The notes under the pieces are model-generated. The model did no database searches and was not told where the DNA came from. It saw only the letters and a program-made list of their open reading frames with translations. Positions 17,670 through 27,501 of a stretch of 64,000 bases of DNA are shown here, in pieces. The stretch is from Klebsiella pneumoniae (GTDB lineage Bacteria; Pseudomonadota; Gammaproteobacteria; Enterobacterales; Enterobacteriaceae). Both the position numbers and the translations under genes were made by a program. Location of the stretch: the NCBI RefSeq assembly GCF_000742135.1, contig NZ_KN046818.1:1922841-1986840 (forward strand). Reading direction: 5' to 3'. The first letter of the stretch is position 1. Each line of letters starts with the position of its first letter.

Positions 17670-18136
17670 ATGACTACGACATTACCGACTTTCACGGCGC
17701 GCTGCTGGATATCATCAGCGTAATGAACCAGCCGCTGCGCGATGAGCAGATCCTGCAGGCAGCCAGCATCCAGCTGGAACAGATGCTGTTTCCGCTGCTT
17801 GTGGCGGTAGGGCGCCATGGCCCGGTGGGGGTGGTTGAGCTGGCGGATCATTTAGGGCGCGATTACACCACCGTCAGCCGCCAGGTGAAAAAACTGGAAG
17901 CCCAGGGACTCGCCTGTAAGCAACCGAACCGTCATGATCGACGGATCAGCGAAGTGACGCTTAGCGCCAGCGGACAACAGATGATCGACAGTATTGCGGT
18001 CGCGCGGCGGCAGTTAATGAATCAGGTGCTGGCGCAGTGGTCGGAAGAGGAGGTGCAGGCGCTGTTTCGCTTAACGCGCAAATACGCCGACAGTTTGCAG
18101 AAATCATCGCCGCCTGGCGCGATGCCAGGCGGCTGA
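17654..18136 (+). CDS. MarR family transcriptional regulator
   Basis: A 160-residue winged-helix regulator. The dimerisation helices flank a central wHTH at about 50-110. VVELADHLGRDYTTVSRQVKKLEAQGL is the helix-turn-helix and recognition helix, and NRHDRRISEVTLSASGQ is the beta-wing typical of MarR proteins. It is divergent from the quinone oxidoreductase gene and probably represses it and itself through the palindromes at 17601-17619 and 17651-17669. The ribosome site before ATG 17654 is weak (GCGGAAAA), so a later start cannot be excluded. Its 3' end carries the hairpin shared with trpA. Confidence 0.85.
   Translation: MQDAHNDYDITDFHGALLDIISVMNQPLRDEQILQAASIQLEQMLFPLLVAVGRHGPVGVVELADHLGRDYTTVSRQVKKLEAQGLACKQPNRHDRRISEVTLSASGQQMIDSIAVARRQLMNQVLAQWSEEEVQALFRLTRKYADSLQKSSPPGAMPGG
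18109..18133. terminator. Hairpin shared by marR-like gene and trp operon 3' end
   Basis: GCCGCCTGGC (18109-18118) pairs perfectly with GCCAGGCGGC (18124-18133) across GCGAT. It lies only a few bases beyond the trpA stop (18140) and overlaps the last codons of the marR-like gene. Confidence 0.55.
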
Positions 18137-18139
18137 TGG

Positions 18140-18949
18140 TCAGGCGGTTTTGGTCGCTGCCTTCAGGCTCTGGACGAAGGCTTTCAGCTCGTCGAGCATG
18201 GTCTGCGGCTCATCGAGGTGGCGTTCGATGATTTTGACGATGGCGGAACCGGAGATAGCCCCGGCGGCTCCGGCGTCAATGGCGGCGCTCACCTGCTCCG
18301 GCGCGGAGATACCAAAGCCCTGCAGCGGCGGCGCGGCGTGATATTCCGCCAGCTTCTCCACCAGGTGGTGCAGCGGCAGCGCGGCGCGATTTTCCGCACC
18401 CGTCACTCCGGCGCGCGACAGCAGATAGGTGTAGCCGCGGCCATAAGAGGCAATCTGGCGCAGTAAATCGTCATCCGCATTGGGCGGGCAGATGAAAATC
18501 GGTGCGATGTTATGGCGCATCGCCGCCTGGCGGAACGGGGCGGACTCTTCCACCGGCACGTCGGCCACCAGCACCGAGTCGACGCCGACGCGGGCGCACT
18601 GGGCATAGAACGCATCGATGCCCGGGCTGAAGACGAGGTTGGCATACATCAGCAGGCCGATTGGGATGGTCGGATGCTTCTGGCGGATCGCCGCCAGCAT
18701 CTCAAAGCACTGCGCCGGGGTCACTCCCGCGGCGAAGGCGCGCAGGGCCGCGCCCTGGATGGTCGGGCCGTCCGCCAGCGGGTCGGAGAAAGGGATCCCC
18801 AGTTCAAGGGCATCAGCGCCGCCTTCGATCAGCGCATCGATAATTTTCAGCGACTGCTCCGGTCCCGGATCGCCAAGGGTGACAAAGGGGACGAAGGCGC
18901 CTTCCTGGCGATTTTTCAGTTGGGCAAACAGCGTCTCATAGCGTTCCAT
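18140..18949 (-). CDS. trpA: Tryptophan synthase alpha subunit
   Basis: A 269-residue TIM-barrel subunit that cleaves indole-3-glycerol phosphate to indole and glyceraldehyde-3-phosphate and passes indole through a tunnel to TrpB. Catalytic Glu49 (ALELG) and Asp60 (SDPLAD) are present, and the phosphate-binding loops GFGIS and AISGSAIV are intact. The start codon overlaps the trpB stop by one base (TGATG), indicating translational coupling at the distal end of the trp operon. The length is normal. Confidence 0.98.
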   Translation of the reverse strand: MERYETLFAQLKNRQEGAFVPFVTLGDPGPEQSLKIIDALIEGGADALELGIPFSDPLADGPTIQGAALRAFAAGVTPAQCFEMLAAIRQKHPTIPIGLLMYANLVFSPGIDAFYAQCARVGVDSVLVADVPVEESAPFRQAAMRHNIAPIFICPPNADDDLLRQIASYGRGYTYLLSRAGVTGAENRAALPLHHLVEKLAEYHAAPPLQGFGISAPEQVSAAIDAGAAGAISGSAIVKIIERHLDEPQTMLDELKAFVQSLKAATKTA

Positions 18950-20142
18950 CAGATTTCCCCTCGCGCTTTCAGGATGTCATGTACGGTGAAAATGTCTTTG
19001 TCGCCGCGGCCGGAGAGATTAACCACCAGCAGCTGCTCTTTTTCCGGGTTCTCGCGCATCATCTTCAGCGCGTGGGCCAGAGCGTGAGAGGACTCCAGCG
19101 CCGGGATAATCCCTTCGTGGCGGGAAAGCGCTTTAAACGCGTCCAGCGCTTCGTCGTCGGTGATCGACACATAGTCAGCGCGACCGGTGCTGTTCAGAAA
19201 CGCGTGCTGCGGCCCAACGGACGGGAAGTCCAGCCCGGCGGAAATGGAGTAAGACTCTTCGATCTGGCCGTCGGCGGTCTGCATCATCGGCGACTTCATA
19301 CCGAAGTAGATCCCAACGCGGCCATGCTTCAGCGGCGCGCCGTGCTCGCCGCTCTCGATACCGTGTCCGGCGGGCTCCACGCCGATCAGGCCGACGTTGG
19401 TTTCCTCGATAAAATCAGCGAACATGCCGATGGCGTTTGATCCGCCGCCGACGCAGGCGATCACCGCGTCCGGCAGGCGGCCCTCTTTTTCAAGGATCTG
19501 CGCTTTGGTCTCTTCGCCAATCATGCGCTGGAATTCACGCACAATCGTCGGGAACGGGTGCGGACCGGCGGCGGTGCCCAGCATATAGTGCGCCTTTTCG
19601 TAGCTGCCGGACCAGTCGCGCAGCGCCTCGTTACAGGCATCTTTCAGCGTGGCGGAGCCGCTGTGCACCGGGATCACCTCGGCGCCCATCAGGCGCATAC
19701 GGAAGACGTTCGGCGACTGGCGCTCGACGTCCTTGGCCCCCATGTAGATACGGCATTTCAGGCCGAGCAGGGCGCTGGCCAGCGCTGAGGCGACGCCGTG
19801 CTGGCCGGCGCCGGTCTCGGCGATAATTTCGGTTTTGCCCATCCGTTTGGCCAGCAGAGCCTGGCCCAGCACCTGGTTGGTTTTGTGCGCGCCGCCGTGC
19901 AGCAGATCTTCGCGTTTCAGGTACAGGGTGGTGCGGGTGCCATCGGTCAGATTCCGGCATTTGGTCAGGGCCGTCGGACGACCGGCGTAGTTTTTCAGCA
20001 GGTCGGTGAATTCCGCCTGAAAGGCCGGGTCCTTCTGCGCGCTGACAAAGGCTTCTTCCAGCTGGCGCAGGGCGGGCATCAGGATCTGCGGCACATACAT
20101 GCCGCCGAATTCGCCGAAGTAGGGGTTCAGTAAAGTGCTCAT
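18949..20142 (-). CDS. trpB: Tryptophan synthase beta subunit
   Basis: A 397-residue PLP enzyme that condenses indole with serine to form tryptophan. The PLP Lys87 is seen in GGAHKTNQ, and the phosphate-binding glycine loop is [12 protein letters not shown]. The GAGQHGVA loop containing the catalytic Glu (AETGAGQHG) is intact. It is the fourth structural gene of the trp operon, nine bases after trpC. The start ATG follows AGGAGCAAT. Nothing is unusual. Confidence 0.98.
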   Translation of the reverse strand: MSTLLNPYFGEFGGMYVPQILMPALRQLEEAFVSAQKDPAFQAEFTDLLKNYAGRPTALTKCRNLTDGTRTTLYLKREDLLHGGAHKTNQVLGQALLAKRMGKTEIIAETGAGQHGVASALASALLGLKCRIYMGAKDVERQSPNVFRMRLMGAEVIPVHSGSATLKDACNEALRDWSGSYEKAHYMLGTAAGPHPFPTIVREFQRMIGEETKAQILEKEGRLPDAVIACVGGGSNAIGMFADFIEETNVGLIGVEPAGHGIESGEHGAPLKHGRVGIYFGMKSPMMQTADGQIEESYSISAGLDFPSVGPQHAFLNSTGRADYVSITDDEALDAFKALSRHEGIIPALESSHALAHALKMMRENPEKEQLLVVNLSGRGDKDIFTVHDILKARGEI

Positions 20143-20151
20143 TATTGCTCC

Positions 20152-21510
20152 TTAATATGCGCGCAGCATCTGGAATACGGAGGCCAGCTTGCTGGCGTCT
20201 TTAATCCCGGGTTGCGACTCTACGCCTGAATTGAAATCGAGTCCGGCACAGCCGCTTTTGGCCGCTTCCACACAGTTATCGGCGCCGAGGCCGCCCGCCA
20301 GCATGACGTTGCGCAGATCCTGGCCCTGCAGCAGGCTCCAGTCAAAGCGCTGGCCGCTGCCGCCCTGGCCGTTGTCGAGCAGGTACTTGTCGACATGGTG
20401 GAGCGTACGGGCCGGGAAGGTTTCGCCGACGCTCAGCGCTTTCCAGATGCGGACGTTGTCCGCGAGGGCGTCGCGCAGCGCGTCGATATAGGCCTGGTCT
20501 TCATCACCGTGCAGCTGCACGGCGGCCAGCCCCAGAGCCTGCGCGCGGGCGGCCACCTCCTCCAGCGGCGCATTGCGGAAGACGCCGACGTACTGCAGCG
20601 GCGCAGCGGCGATCACCGCTTTGGCCTGGGCGTCATTCACCGCTCGCGGCGAGGTCGGGACGAAGATCAGCCCACCGTAAATGGCGCCGGACTCCCAGGC
20701 CACCTGGGCATCCTGCGGGCGCGTCAGGCCGCACACTTTGTTCTCGCCGAGCAGCACGCGTTTAACCGCCGCTTCCAGATCCGCCTGCTCCATCAGGGCG
20801 GAGCCGATCAGGAAGCCGTTGGCGAAGTGGCTCAGCTCGCGCACTTCGGCATAGGTATGGATGCCGGATTCGCTGATCACCGTGACATCCGGGCCGAGAC
20901 GCGCCGCCAGCTGACGGGTGCGGTTAAGGTCAATCGACATATCGCGCAGGTCGCGGTTGTTAATGCCCACCACCTTCGCCTTCAGGGCGATGGCGCGCTC
21001 CAGTTCCTCTTCATTGCTGACTTCGGTCAGCACGCCCATATTCAGGCTGTGAGCCACCGCCGAGAGCTGACGATACTGTTCATCGTCGAGCACCGAGAGC
21101 ATCAGCAGGCAGGCGTCGGCCTGATAGTAGCGCGCCAGGTAGATCTGGTAAGGGTCGATGGTGAAGTCCTTACACAGGATCGGCTGCGGCGCGACCTGGC
21201 TGACGATCGGCAGGAAATCGAAGCTGCCCTGGAAATATTTCTCATCACACAGCACCGAGATCGCCGAGGCGTAGTGCTTGTAGATGCTGGCGATCGCTGC
21301 CGGATCGAAATCCTCGCGAATCAACCCCTTCGACGGTGAGGCCTTCTTGCACTCGAGAATAAACGCGGTGCGGGTGCCGGCCAGTGCGTCATAGAAATTG
21401 CGCTGCGTCGGAACGATCTCATTTTGAAAACTGGCTAACGGTTGTTGTTGTTTGCGGGCTTCCACCCAAATCGCTTTGTCGGCAACGATTTTTGCTAAAA
21501 CGGTTTGCAT
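20152..21510 (-). CDS. trpC: Bifunctional indole-3-glycerol-phosphate synthase/phosphoribosylanthranilate isomerase
   Basis: A 452-residue fusion of two TIM barrels. Residues about 1-255 are indole-3-glycerol phosphate synthase, with FILECKKASPSKG, CDEKYFQGSFD, LCKDF and VISESGIHTYAEV. Residues about 257-452 are the PRAI (TrpF) domain, starting VCGLTRPQDA with its active-site Cys and continuing through VQLHGDEDQ and LAGGLGADNC. It performs two successive steps from phosphoribosylanthranilate to indoleglycerol phosphate. The fused arrangement is typical of Enterobacterales. It is separated from trpD by only three bases. Confidence 0.97.
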   Translation of the reverse strand: MQTVLAKIVADKAIWVEARKQQQPLASFQNEIVPTQRNFYDALAGTRTAFILECKKASPSKGLIREDFDPAAIASIYKHYASAISVLCDEKYFQGSFDFLPIVSQVAPQPILCKDFTIDPYQIYLARYYQADACLLMLSVLDDEQYRQLSAVAHSLNMGVLTEVSNEEELERAIALKAKVVGINNRDLRDMSIDLNRTRQLAARLGPDVTVISESGIHTYAEVRELSHFANGFLIGSALMEQADLEAAVKRVLLGENKVCGLTRPQDAQVAWESGAIYGGLIFVPTSPRAVNDAQAKAVIAAAPLQYVGVFRNAPLEEVAARAQALGLAAVQLHGDEDQAYIDALRDALADNVRIWKALSVGETFPARTLHHVDKYLLDNGQGGSGQRFDWSLLQGQDLRNVMLAGGLGADNCVEAAKSGCAGLDFNSGVESQPGIKDASKLASVFQMLRAY

Positions 21511-21513
21511 TAT

Positions 21514-23109
21514 TTACCCTCTTGCCGCTAAGGCGGTCACTCTGTCATAGGCCGCGCCGCTGTGCAGCACATCCAGTACCTGCTGAGCGTTAGCTTTCAG
21601 ATCTTCATGCCCGTGTAAACGCATCAACATGGCGACGTTGGCGGCGACGGCGGCTTCGTGAGCGGCTTCACCTTTACCTTGTAGCAAGCGCGTCAGAATG
21701 TCACGGTTTTCTTCCGGGGTGCCGCCCGCCAGCTGCGCCTGATGGTAAGGCGTCAGGCCGAAGTCGTCGGCGGTCAGCTGATAGCTTTTAATTTCCCCGT
21801 TATGCAGTTCGGCCACCACCGTAGGCGCATGCAGTGAAACTTCATCCATCCCACCGCTGTGCACCACCGCCGCGCGCTGATAACCCAGCACGCGCAGGGT
21901 CTCGGCGATCGGCAGCACCAGTTCCGGGCTGTAGACGCCAATCAGCGCCAGCGGCGGATGCGCCGGGTTGATCAGCGGCCCCAGCACGTTGAACAGGGTG
22001 CGGGTCTTCAGCTGCTGACGGACCGGCATCGCGTGGCGGAAACCGGTGTGGTACTTCGGCGCGAACAGGAAGCAGACGCCCAGCTCATCAAGCGCGGCGC
22101 GGGATTTATCGGCGTTCATATCGAGATTAATGCCGAAGGCCGCCAGCAGGTCAGAAGAGCCTGATTTACTGGAGACGCTGCGGTTGCCGTGTTTCGCCAC
22201 TTTTAACCCGCAGGCCGCAGCGACAAAGGCGCTGGCGGTGGAGATATTGATGCTGTTGCTGCCGTCGCCACCGGTGCCAACGATGTCGGCAAACAGGTAG
22301 TCCGGGCGCGGGAACGGCGCGGCGTTTTCCAGCAGCGCGGTAGCGGCGCCGGCAATTTCCTGCGGCTGCTCGCCGCGCACTTTCATGCTGACCAGCGCGG
22401 CGGCCAGTTGCTCAGGCTTCACTTCGCCGCGCACGACGGCGGAGAACAGCTGGTGGCTCTCCTGCTGGCTCAGGGTTTCCGCCTGGTACAGCTTCTCGAG
22501 GATCGGCTGGAGGGTGTTGGTATGCTCCAGCTTCTGCAGCGCCCAGGCCAAGGTCTGCTCCAGCAGCCGTGCGCCCTGGGTAGTGAGGATCGATTCCGGA
22601 TGGAACTGGAAGCCGCACACCCGGTCCGCATCGTGACGCACCGCCATCACCATACCGTTGAAATTGGCGTTAATCGTCAGCCCGGCGGGAATATTGCTGC
22701 CGACCAGCGAGTGGTAGCGCGCCACCGGCAGCGGGTTAGCCAGACCGGCAAACATCGCCTGGCCGTCGTGCTCAATGCTGGAGGCTTTGCCATGGAGGAT
22801 CTCGCCCGCCTGGCCGACATAGCCGCCGTAGGCTTCGACAATGGCCTGGTGGCCGAGGCAGATGCCGATGATCGGCAGCTTGCCGCGCATACGGGTCAGT
22901 AGCTCCGGCATGCAGCCGGCTTCGCTTGGCGTACCCGGGCCCGGGGAGAGCATCAGCACCGGGTTGTCCATGGTGCCCAGACGCTCAATCAGCGCCTGCG
23001 CCGGAACGGAGTTGCGATAAATCACTACGTTATGGCCGTTGGCGCGCAGCTGGTCTGCCAGGTTATAGGTAAAGGAATCGATATTATCGAGCAGCAGAAT
23101 GTCAGCCAT
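21514..23109 (-). CDS. trpD: Bifunctional anthranilate synthase glutaminase/anthranilate phosphoribosyltransferase
   Basis: A 531-residue TrpGD fusion. The N-terminal glutamine amidotransferase (about 1-195) has the nucleophile Cys84 in GICLGHQ and the HPES motif with the catalytic His. The C-terminal phosphoribosyltransferase (about 200-531) has the PRPP loop [15 protein letters not shown] and the [15 protein letters not shown] motif. The G domain partners TrpE to make anthranilate; the D domain attaches phosphoribose. The start overlaps the trpE stop (TGATG-type), consistent with coupled, equimolar synthesis. Confidence 0.97.
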   Translation of the reverse strand: MADILLLDNIDSFTYNLADQLRANGHNVVIYRNSVPAQALIERLGTMDNPVLMLSPGPGTPSEAGCMPELLTRMRGKLPIIGICLGHQAIVEAYGGYVGQAGEILHGKASSIEHDGQAMFAGLANPLPVARYHSLVGSNIPAGLTINANFNGMVMAVRHDADRVCGFQFHPESILTTQGARLLEQTLAWALQKLEHTNTLQPILEKLYQAETLSQQESHQLFSAVVRGEVKPEQLAAALVSMKVRGEQPQEIAGAATALLENAAPFPRPDYLFADIVGTGGDGSNSINISTASAFVAAACGLKVAKHGNRSVSSKSGSSDLLAAFGINLDMNADKSRAALDELGVCFLFAPKYHTGFRHAMPVRQQLKTRTLFNVLGPLINPAHPPLALIGVYSPELVLPIAETLRVLGYQRAAVVHSGGMDEVSLHAPTVVAELHNGEIKSYQLTADDFGLTPYHQAQLAGGTPEENRDILTRLLQGKGEAAHEAAVAANVAMLMRLHGHEDLKANAQQVLDVLHSGAAYDRVTALAARG

Positions 23110-24671
23110 CAGAAAATCTCCTTCGCGTGATGGGCCTGGGCAATGGCGCGCAGCACCGCGCGGGCTTTATTTCGGGTCTCATCCGCTTCCGACTGGGGAA
23201 CCGAGTCGAGCACAATGCCGGCTCCGGCCTGGACGGTAGCGATACCTTCCTGCACGTAGGCGGAACGGATGACGATGCAGGTGTCGAGGTCGCCGTGGGC
23301 GGTGAAATAGCCCACCGCGCCGCCGTAGCTGCCGCGGCGTTTACCTTCGGCGGCGGCAATCAGCTGCATGGCGCGGACCTTCGGCGCGCCGCTGAGGGTG
23401 CCCATATTCATGCAGGCGCGATAGGCGTGGAGGACGTCGAGATCCTGACGCAATTCGCCTACTACACGGGAGACCAGATGCATCACGAAGGAGTAGCGGT
23501 CAACCTTGGTTAAATCAGCGACATAGCGGCTGCCCGGGGTGCAGATGCGCGCCAGGTCATTACGCGCCAGGTCCACCAGCATCAGGTGTTCGGAAAGCTC
23601 TTTATGATCGGTGCGCATTTCCAGCTCGATGCGGCTGTCGAGGTCGCGATCCAGCGAGCCGTCGGCGCGGCGGCCGCGTGGCCGGGTGCCGGCAATGGGG
23701 TAGATCTCAATCTGACGGCTGACGGCATCATACTTCAGCGAGCTTTCCGGCGAGGCGCCGAACAGGGTGAAATCATTGTCCTGCATAAAGAACATGTACG
23801 GGCTGGGGTTGCTCTTCTTCAGCACATCATAAGCGGCCAGCGGCGATGGGCAGGGCAGCGAGAAGCGGCGGGAAGGAACCACCTGGAAGATTTCCCCGGC
23901 GCGGATCGCGCGCTGCATTTTGCGCACCACCGCGCCGTACTCTTCATCGCTCTGGTCAACGTCGCAGCGCATTTCGGCCACGGTGTTAACCGGTAGCGGC
24001 GCCGGCGGCTCGTTCAGCTGCTGACGCAGCTGGCTCAGGCGCTGTTCCAGGCGCTGTTTTTCACTCTCCAGCGGGGTGAACAGGCTGGCCTGAATGCGGG
24101 TATGCTTGGTCTGATGGTCGATGACCAGCAGGGTTTCCGCCAGATAGAAGCAGTAGTCCGGGCAGGCGGTGTCGCTTTGCAACTGGGGAAGATCTTCAAA
24201 ACCGGCCACCAGGTCATAGGCGAACAGGCCGCCGAAGAACATCGCTTCGCGCTCGTTGTCCGGAACGCTCACCAGCTCCTGCAGGAGACGGAAGGCGTCA
24301 AACACCGACAGTGAGCAGAGACGGGCGTCTTCATCGAGCAGGGCGCTGACGGCCGGGAAGGTCAGGATGCGGCCGTTGGGCTGGCGCTGATTGTTGATCC
24401 CGGAGGGCAGCGCGCCGTCCAGTAGTTCCAGCAGCGCCGCGCCGTTGGCGGAGAGGGCCTGAATAGTGACAGTGTCACCAAGGGCCGTAATGCGCAGCGC
24501 GCTATCGACCAGCAGCAGGCTTTTTAAGTCATCTTTGCTGTCGATGTCAGCGGATTCCAGCAGCAGCGTCGCCGGACGGGCGCCGCACAGTTGGTGGAAT
24601 AACGCCGTCGGGTTCTCCCGGTAGATGGCGTCGCTGGTGAGAAGCTCGAGTGCCGGTTTGGATGTTTGCAT
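23109..24671 (-). CDS. trpE: Anthranilate synthase component I
   Basis: A 520-residue chorismate-utilising enzyme and the first committed step of tryptophan synthesis. The tryptophan feedback site LLLES (36-40) near the N-terminus is intact. The C-terminal catalytic domain shows [36 protein letters not shown] and [13 protein letters not shown]. It requires the TrpG domain of trpD for glutamine-dependent activity. It is the first structural gene, about 105 bp downstream of trpL and the attenuator. Length and motifs are normal. Confidence 0.98.
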   Translation of the reverse strand: MQTSKPALELLTSDAIYRENPTALFHQLCGARPATLLLESADIDSKDDLKSLLLVDSALRITALGDTVTIQALSANGAALLELLDGALPSGINNQRQPNGRILTFPAVSALLDEDARLCSLSVFDAFRLLQELVSVPDNEREAMFFGGLFAYDLVAGFEDLPQLQSDTACPDYCFYLAETLLVIDHQTKHTRIQASLFTPLESEKQRLEQRLSQLRQQLNEPPAPLPVNTVAEMRCDVDQSDEEYGAVVRKMQRAIRAGEIFQVVPSRRFSLPCPSPLAAYDVLKKSNPSPYMFFMQDNDFTLFGASPESSLKYDAVSRQIEIYPIAGTRPRGRRADGSLDRDLDSRIELEMRTDHKELSEHLMLVDLARNDLARICTPGSRYVADLTKVDRYSFVMHLVSRVVGELRQDLDVLHAYRACMNMGTLSGAPKVRAMQLIAAAEGKRRGSYGGAVGYFTAHGDLDTCIVIRSAYVQEGIATVQAGAGIVLDSVPQSEADETRNKARAVLRAIAQAHHAKEIF

Positions 24672-24707
24672 TATTGTTCTCGCCTGTTCGTATTATTTTT
24701 GTCCAAT

Positions 24708-24730
24708 AAAAAGCCCGCTCATTGGCGGGC
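24708..24730 (-). terminator. trp attenuator (leader terminator)
   Basis: On the minus strand GCCCGC-CAATGA-GCGGGC (24730 down to 24713) is followed by five U (24712-24708), between trpL and trpE. With the two Trp codons in trpL this is the standard transcription attenuator of the operon. Confidence 0.9.
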
Positions 24731-24776
24731 CGGGTATCTGTATGCTGAATGCAAAACGCGATCACGCCGCCCGTCG

Positions 24777-24824
24777 TCAGGAGGTGCGCCACCAGCTGTG
24801 CAGAGTGATAAAGTGCATTTTCAT
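24777..24824 (-). CDS. trpL: trp operon leader peptide
   Basis: A 15-residue ORF, MKMHFITLHSWWRTS, with tandem Trp codons 11-12 followed by RTS, as in the E. coli leader [14 protein letters not shown]. Ribosome stalling at the Trp codons under tryptophan starvation prevents formation of the terminator at 24708-24730. It sits 25-30 bp after the TrpR operator. Only the WWRTS end and the initial MK are conserved relative to E. coli. Confidence 0.95.
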   Translation of the reverse strand: MKMHFITLHSWWRTS

Positions 24825-24849
24825 CGTGATACCCCTTCATGTGAACTTG

Positions 24850-24884
24850 CGTACTAGTTAACTAGTTCGATGGAATAAAGTCAA
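24850..24884 (-). promoter_or_regulatory. trp promoter with overlapping TrpR operator
   Basis: On the minus strand, -35 TTGACT (24884-24879) and -10 TTAACT (24861-24856) are separated by 17 bp. The -10 lies inside the TrpR operator CGAACTAGTTAACTAGTACG (24869-24850), a near-perfect palindrome identical to the E. coli trp operator core. Confidence 0.95.
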
Positions 24885-24959
24885 CCCTTGTTTGCAGATT
24901 TTCTCTGCCTGTCGGTATGATAATGCGCTTATTTACGTTGATGTCCAGCAGGAGTCCTT

Positions 24960-25823
24960 TTGAGCGACAGCCAATACGCAGTGATTTACGATCTGCACAG
25001 CCATACCACCGCCTCTGACGGGCGGCTGACTCCGCAGGAACTGGTCCATCGCGCCCATGAGATGCGCGTCGGCACCCTGGCGATCACCGACCATGACAGC
25101 GTGGCGGCGATCCCGGCGGCCCGGGAGGAGATCGCCCGCGCCGGATTACCCTTGACCCTGGTGAACGGCGTCGAGATTTCCACCCTTTGGGAGAATCACG
25201 AGATTCATATTGTGGGTCTGAATATTGATATTGCGCACCCAACGATGACCGCCCTGCTGGAGGAGCAGAAAGCGCGGCGCCAGCAGCGCGGTCAGATGAT
25301 TGCCGAGCGCCTGGAGAAGGCGCGGATCCCCGGCGCCTGGGAATGGGCGCTGCGACTGGCGGACGGTGGCGCCGTCACCCGCGGCCATTTTGCCCGTTTT
25401 CTGGTGGAGGCCGGCCATGCGAAAAACATGGCGGAAGTCTTCAAAAAATACCTTGCCCGCGGGAAAACCGGTTACGTGCCGCCGCAGTGGTGTACAATAA
25501 AACAAGCGATTGATGTGATTCATCATTCTGGCGGCAAGGCGGTGATTGCCCATCCCGGGCGCTACGATCTCTCCGCCAAGTGGTTGAAGCAGCTGTTGGC
25601 CCACTTTAGCGAGCAGGGCGGTGATGCCATGGAAGTGGCCCAGTGTCAGCAGGCGCCCCATGAACGCGCCCAGCTGGCCACCCTGGCCGTGCAGTTTGGT
25701 CTTCTGGCGTCGCAGGGATCCGATTTTCATCAGCCCTGCGCGTGGATCGAACTTGGCCGTAAGCTCTGGCTTCCTGCCGGCGTGGAAGGCGTCTGGCACA
25801 GTTGGGAAGCGGCCGCCGAATAA
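24960..25823 (+). CDS. rnm: RNase AM (5'-3' exonuclease, PHP domain; formerly YciV/TrpH)
   Basis: A 287-residue PHP-domain phosphoesterase with metal-binding motifs DLHSHTTASDG near the N-terminus, ITDHDSVAA, an internal GVEIS-WENHEIHIVG block, AHPGRYDLSAKWLK, and GSDFHQPCAWIELGR. In E. coli this enzyme trims 5' ends of rRNA and degrades nucleotides and short RNAs 5' to 3'. The start is TTG at 24960, chosen because CAGGAGTCC precedes it at normal distance and the SDSQYAVIYDLHSHT start aligns with the family. It is divergent from the trp operon. Confidence 0.93.
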   Translation: MSDSQYAVIYDLHSHTTASDGRLTPQELVHRAHEMRVGTLAITDHDSVAAIPAAREEIARAGLPLTLVNGVEISTLWENHEIHIVGLNIDIAHPTMTALLEEQKARRQQRGQMIAERLEKARIPGAWEWALRLADGGAVTRGHFARFLVEAGHAKNMAEVFKKYLARGKTGYVPPQWCTIKQAIDVIHHSGGKAVIAHPGRYDLSAKWLKQLLAHFSEQGGDAMEVAQCQQAPHERAQLATLAVQFGLLASQGSDFHQPCAWIELGRKLWLPAGVEGVWHSWEAAAE

Positions 25824-25839
25824 AAATCGAGAGGGAAGT

Positions 25840-26460
25840 ATGAGCCAGTTTTTTTATATCCATCCGGATAACCCGCAGGCGCGGTTGATTAACCAGGCGG
25901 TGGAGATTGTGCGTAAGGGCGGGGTGATCGTTTATCCTACCGACTCCGGCTACGCGCTGGGCTGCAAAATTGAAGACAAGGGGGCGATGGAGCGGATCTG
26001 CCGCATCCGTCAGCTGCCGGACGGCCACAACTTTACCCTGATGTGCCGCGATCTGTCCGAGCTGTCAACCTACGCTTTTGTGGATAATGTGGCATTTCGC
26101 CTGATGAAAAACAACACGCCGGGCAACTATACCTTTATCCTTAAGGGGACCAAAGAGGTGCCGCGTCGGCTGCTGCAGGAGAAGCGTAAAACCATCGGCA
26201 TGCGCGTCCCGTCTAACCCCATCGCTCAGGCGTTGCTCGAGACCTTAGGCGAGCCGATGCTCTCCACGTCGCTGATGCTGCCCGGCAGCGACTTTACCGA
26301 ATCCGACCCGGAAGAGATCAAAGATCGTCTGGAGAAAGTGGTGGACCTCATCATTCACGGCGGTTTCCTTGGGCAGCAGCCGACCACGGTTATCGATCTC
26401 ACTGAAGACACCCCGGTGGTGCTGCGCGAAGGCGTCGGCGACGTGAGGCCGTTTCTCTAA
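25840..26460 (+). CDS. yciO: YciO family (Sua5/YrdC-type) protein
   Basis: A 206-residue protein of the YrdC-like RNA-binding fold, matching YciO. Motifs include GGVIVYPTDSGYALGC, the KTIGMRVPSNPIAQALL block and a STSLMLPGSD segment. YrdC/Sua5 relatives make threonylcarbamoyl-AMP for tRNA t6A, but YciO's role is unsettled and it does not simply replace TsaC. The start ATG at 25840 has GAGAGGGAAGT upstream. It follows rnm by 16 bp and is likely co-transcribed with it. Confidence 0.92.
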   Translation: MSQFFYIHPDNPQARLINQAVEIVRKGGVIVYPTDSGYALGCKIEDKGAMERICRIRQLPDGHNFTLMCRDLSELSTYAFVDNVAFRLMKNNTPGNYTFILKGTKEVPRRLLQEKRKTIGMRVPSNPIAQALLETLGEPMLSTSLMLPGSDFTESDPEEIKDRLEKVVDLIIHGGFLGQQPTTVIDLTEDTPVVLREGVGDVRPFL

Positions 26461-26469
26461 GGCTATCTG

Positions 26470-26496
26470 CCGGGCGGTGCATCATGCGCCGTCCGG
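26470..26496. terminator. Hairpin between convergent yciO and the DMT transporter gene
   Basis: CCGGGCGGTGC pairs with GCGCCGTCCGG if two G-U pairs are allowed. It lies just past the yciO stop and overlaps the last codons of the opposing transporter gene. Confidence 0.4.
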
Positions 26497-27390
26497 TACC
26501 CCGCGTTTTCGCCCCGACGGCACGATAATCATCCATAGCGCTACACAAACCAGCAGCGCGCCGAGAATCAATCCTTCCTCCACTGTCTCTCCGAGGCAGA
26601 GATAGCCCCACAGCGCCGCAAAAGGTGGGATCAAAAAGGTCACCGACAGCGAACGCAGCGGCCCTATATCTGCAATCAAGCGGAAGTAGAGAATATACCC
26701 TGCCGCCGTGCAGACCACGCCCAGCATGACTATCGCTATCCACGGCAGACTCTGCCGCCAGTCTACGGCTGGCCCATGCCAGCAGGACCAGAGAAAGAAA
26801 GGAAACAGAAACAGCGTGGCGCCGACCTGGCTACCCAGCGCGACGCGTTCAGCCTCGAGGCCGCCTCGCTGCTGGATCCAGCGGCGGGTCAGAAAGCCGG
26901 CCAGACCGTAACAGGCGGTCGCGGTCAGGCAGGCGCCAATCCCCGGCAGCAGCAGGGCGGCGCTAAGGCCAGATGTCGGGCGCGCGATCACCGCCACGCC
27001 AATGGCGCCTAGTATCGCGCCGCCGCCTTTGCGCAGGGTTAACGGTTCTGCAAAGCATAACGCGCCGATCAGCACCCCCATCATCGGCGCCGTGGCGTTA
27101 AGCGTGGCGGAGTACCCTGCCGGCAGCCATTGCGCGGCAAGGCAGTACATGAGAAAAGGAAGGCCTGAATTAATGACCCCCAGCTGCAGAGTGGATGTGA
27201 ATTTTCCCTGATACCCGCTCCATTTACCCTGCACGCCGAGTAACAGACCGAGCGCGATAGCGGCGAACAGTACGCGAAGAAAAGCGCTGTTCAACGCCCC
27301 GAAGGCCGGGGTGGTGATGCGCATAAACAAAAAGCTGGCACCCCAGAGGGCGGCGAGCAGCAGCAGGCGGCCATAGTCGACAACATGCAT
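26482..27390 (-). CDS. DMT/EamA family transporter
   Basis: A 302-residue membrane protein with about ten hydrophobic helices arranged as two EamA repeats (roughly 5-140 and 150-290). The first begins YGRLLLLAALWGASFLFMRI, a typical EamA start. The second repeat includes PWIAIVMLGVVCTAAGYILYF and SVTFLIPPFAALWGYLCLGE, the conserved end-of-repeat motif. The tail is basic (SGRKRGVPDGA). The substrate is unknown; relatives export amino acids or metabolites. It is divergent from a LysR regulator that probably controls it. In E. coli yciQ lies between yciO and rluB instead. Confidence 0.87.
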   Translation of the reverse strand: MHVVDYGRLLLLAALWGASFLFMRITTPAFGALNSAFLRVLFAAIALGLLLGVQGKWSGYQGKFTSTLQLGVINSGLPFLMYCLAAQWLPAGYSATLNATAPMMGVLIGALCFAEPLTLRKGGGAILGAIGVAVIARPTSGLSAALLLPGIGACLTATACYGLAGFLTRRWIQQRGGLEAERVALGSQVGATLFLFPFFLWSCWHGPAVDWRQSLPWIAIVMLGVVCTAAGYILYFRLIADIGPLRSLSVTFLIPPFAALWGYLCLGETVEEGLILGALLVCVALWMIIVPSGRKRGVPDGA

Positions 27391-27470
27391 GATTGACTCC
27401 TTGTAGTCACGAAGGAAGTCAACTGTAGAACCCACGTGCAGCGTGCGACAAACGCGTTATGCTTACATGA

Positions 27471-27485
27471 TTAAGTTTTTCTTAA
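27471..27485. promoter_or_regulatory. LysR-type operator candidate
   Basis: TTAAGTTTTTCTTAA is a perfect 5-bp inverted repeat with a 5-bp spacer, matching the T-N11-A layout of LysR operators, in the gap between the divergent transporter and LysR genes. Confidence 0.42.
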
Positions 27486-27501
27486 CTAAGGTTCCATACC
27501 C

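Noticed and set aside
20395-21339. 314-codon plus-strand frame opposite trpC
   Set aside because: Shadow of the well-conserved trpC gene.
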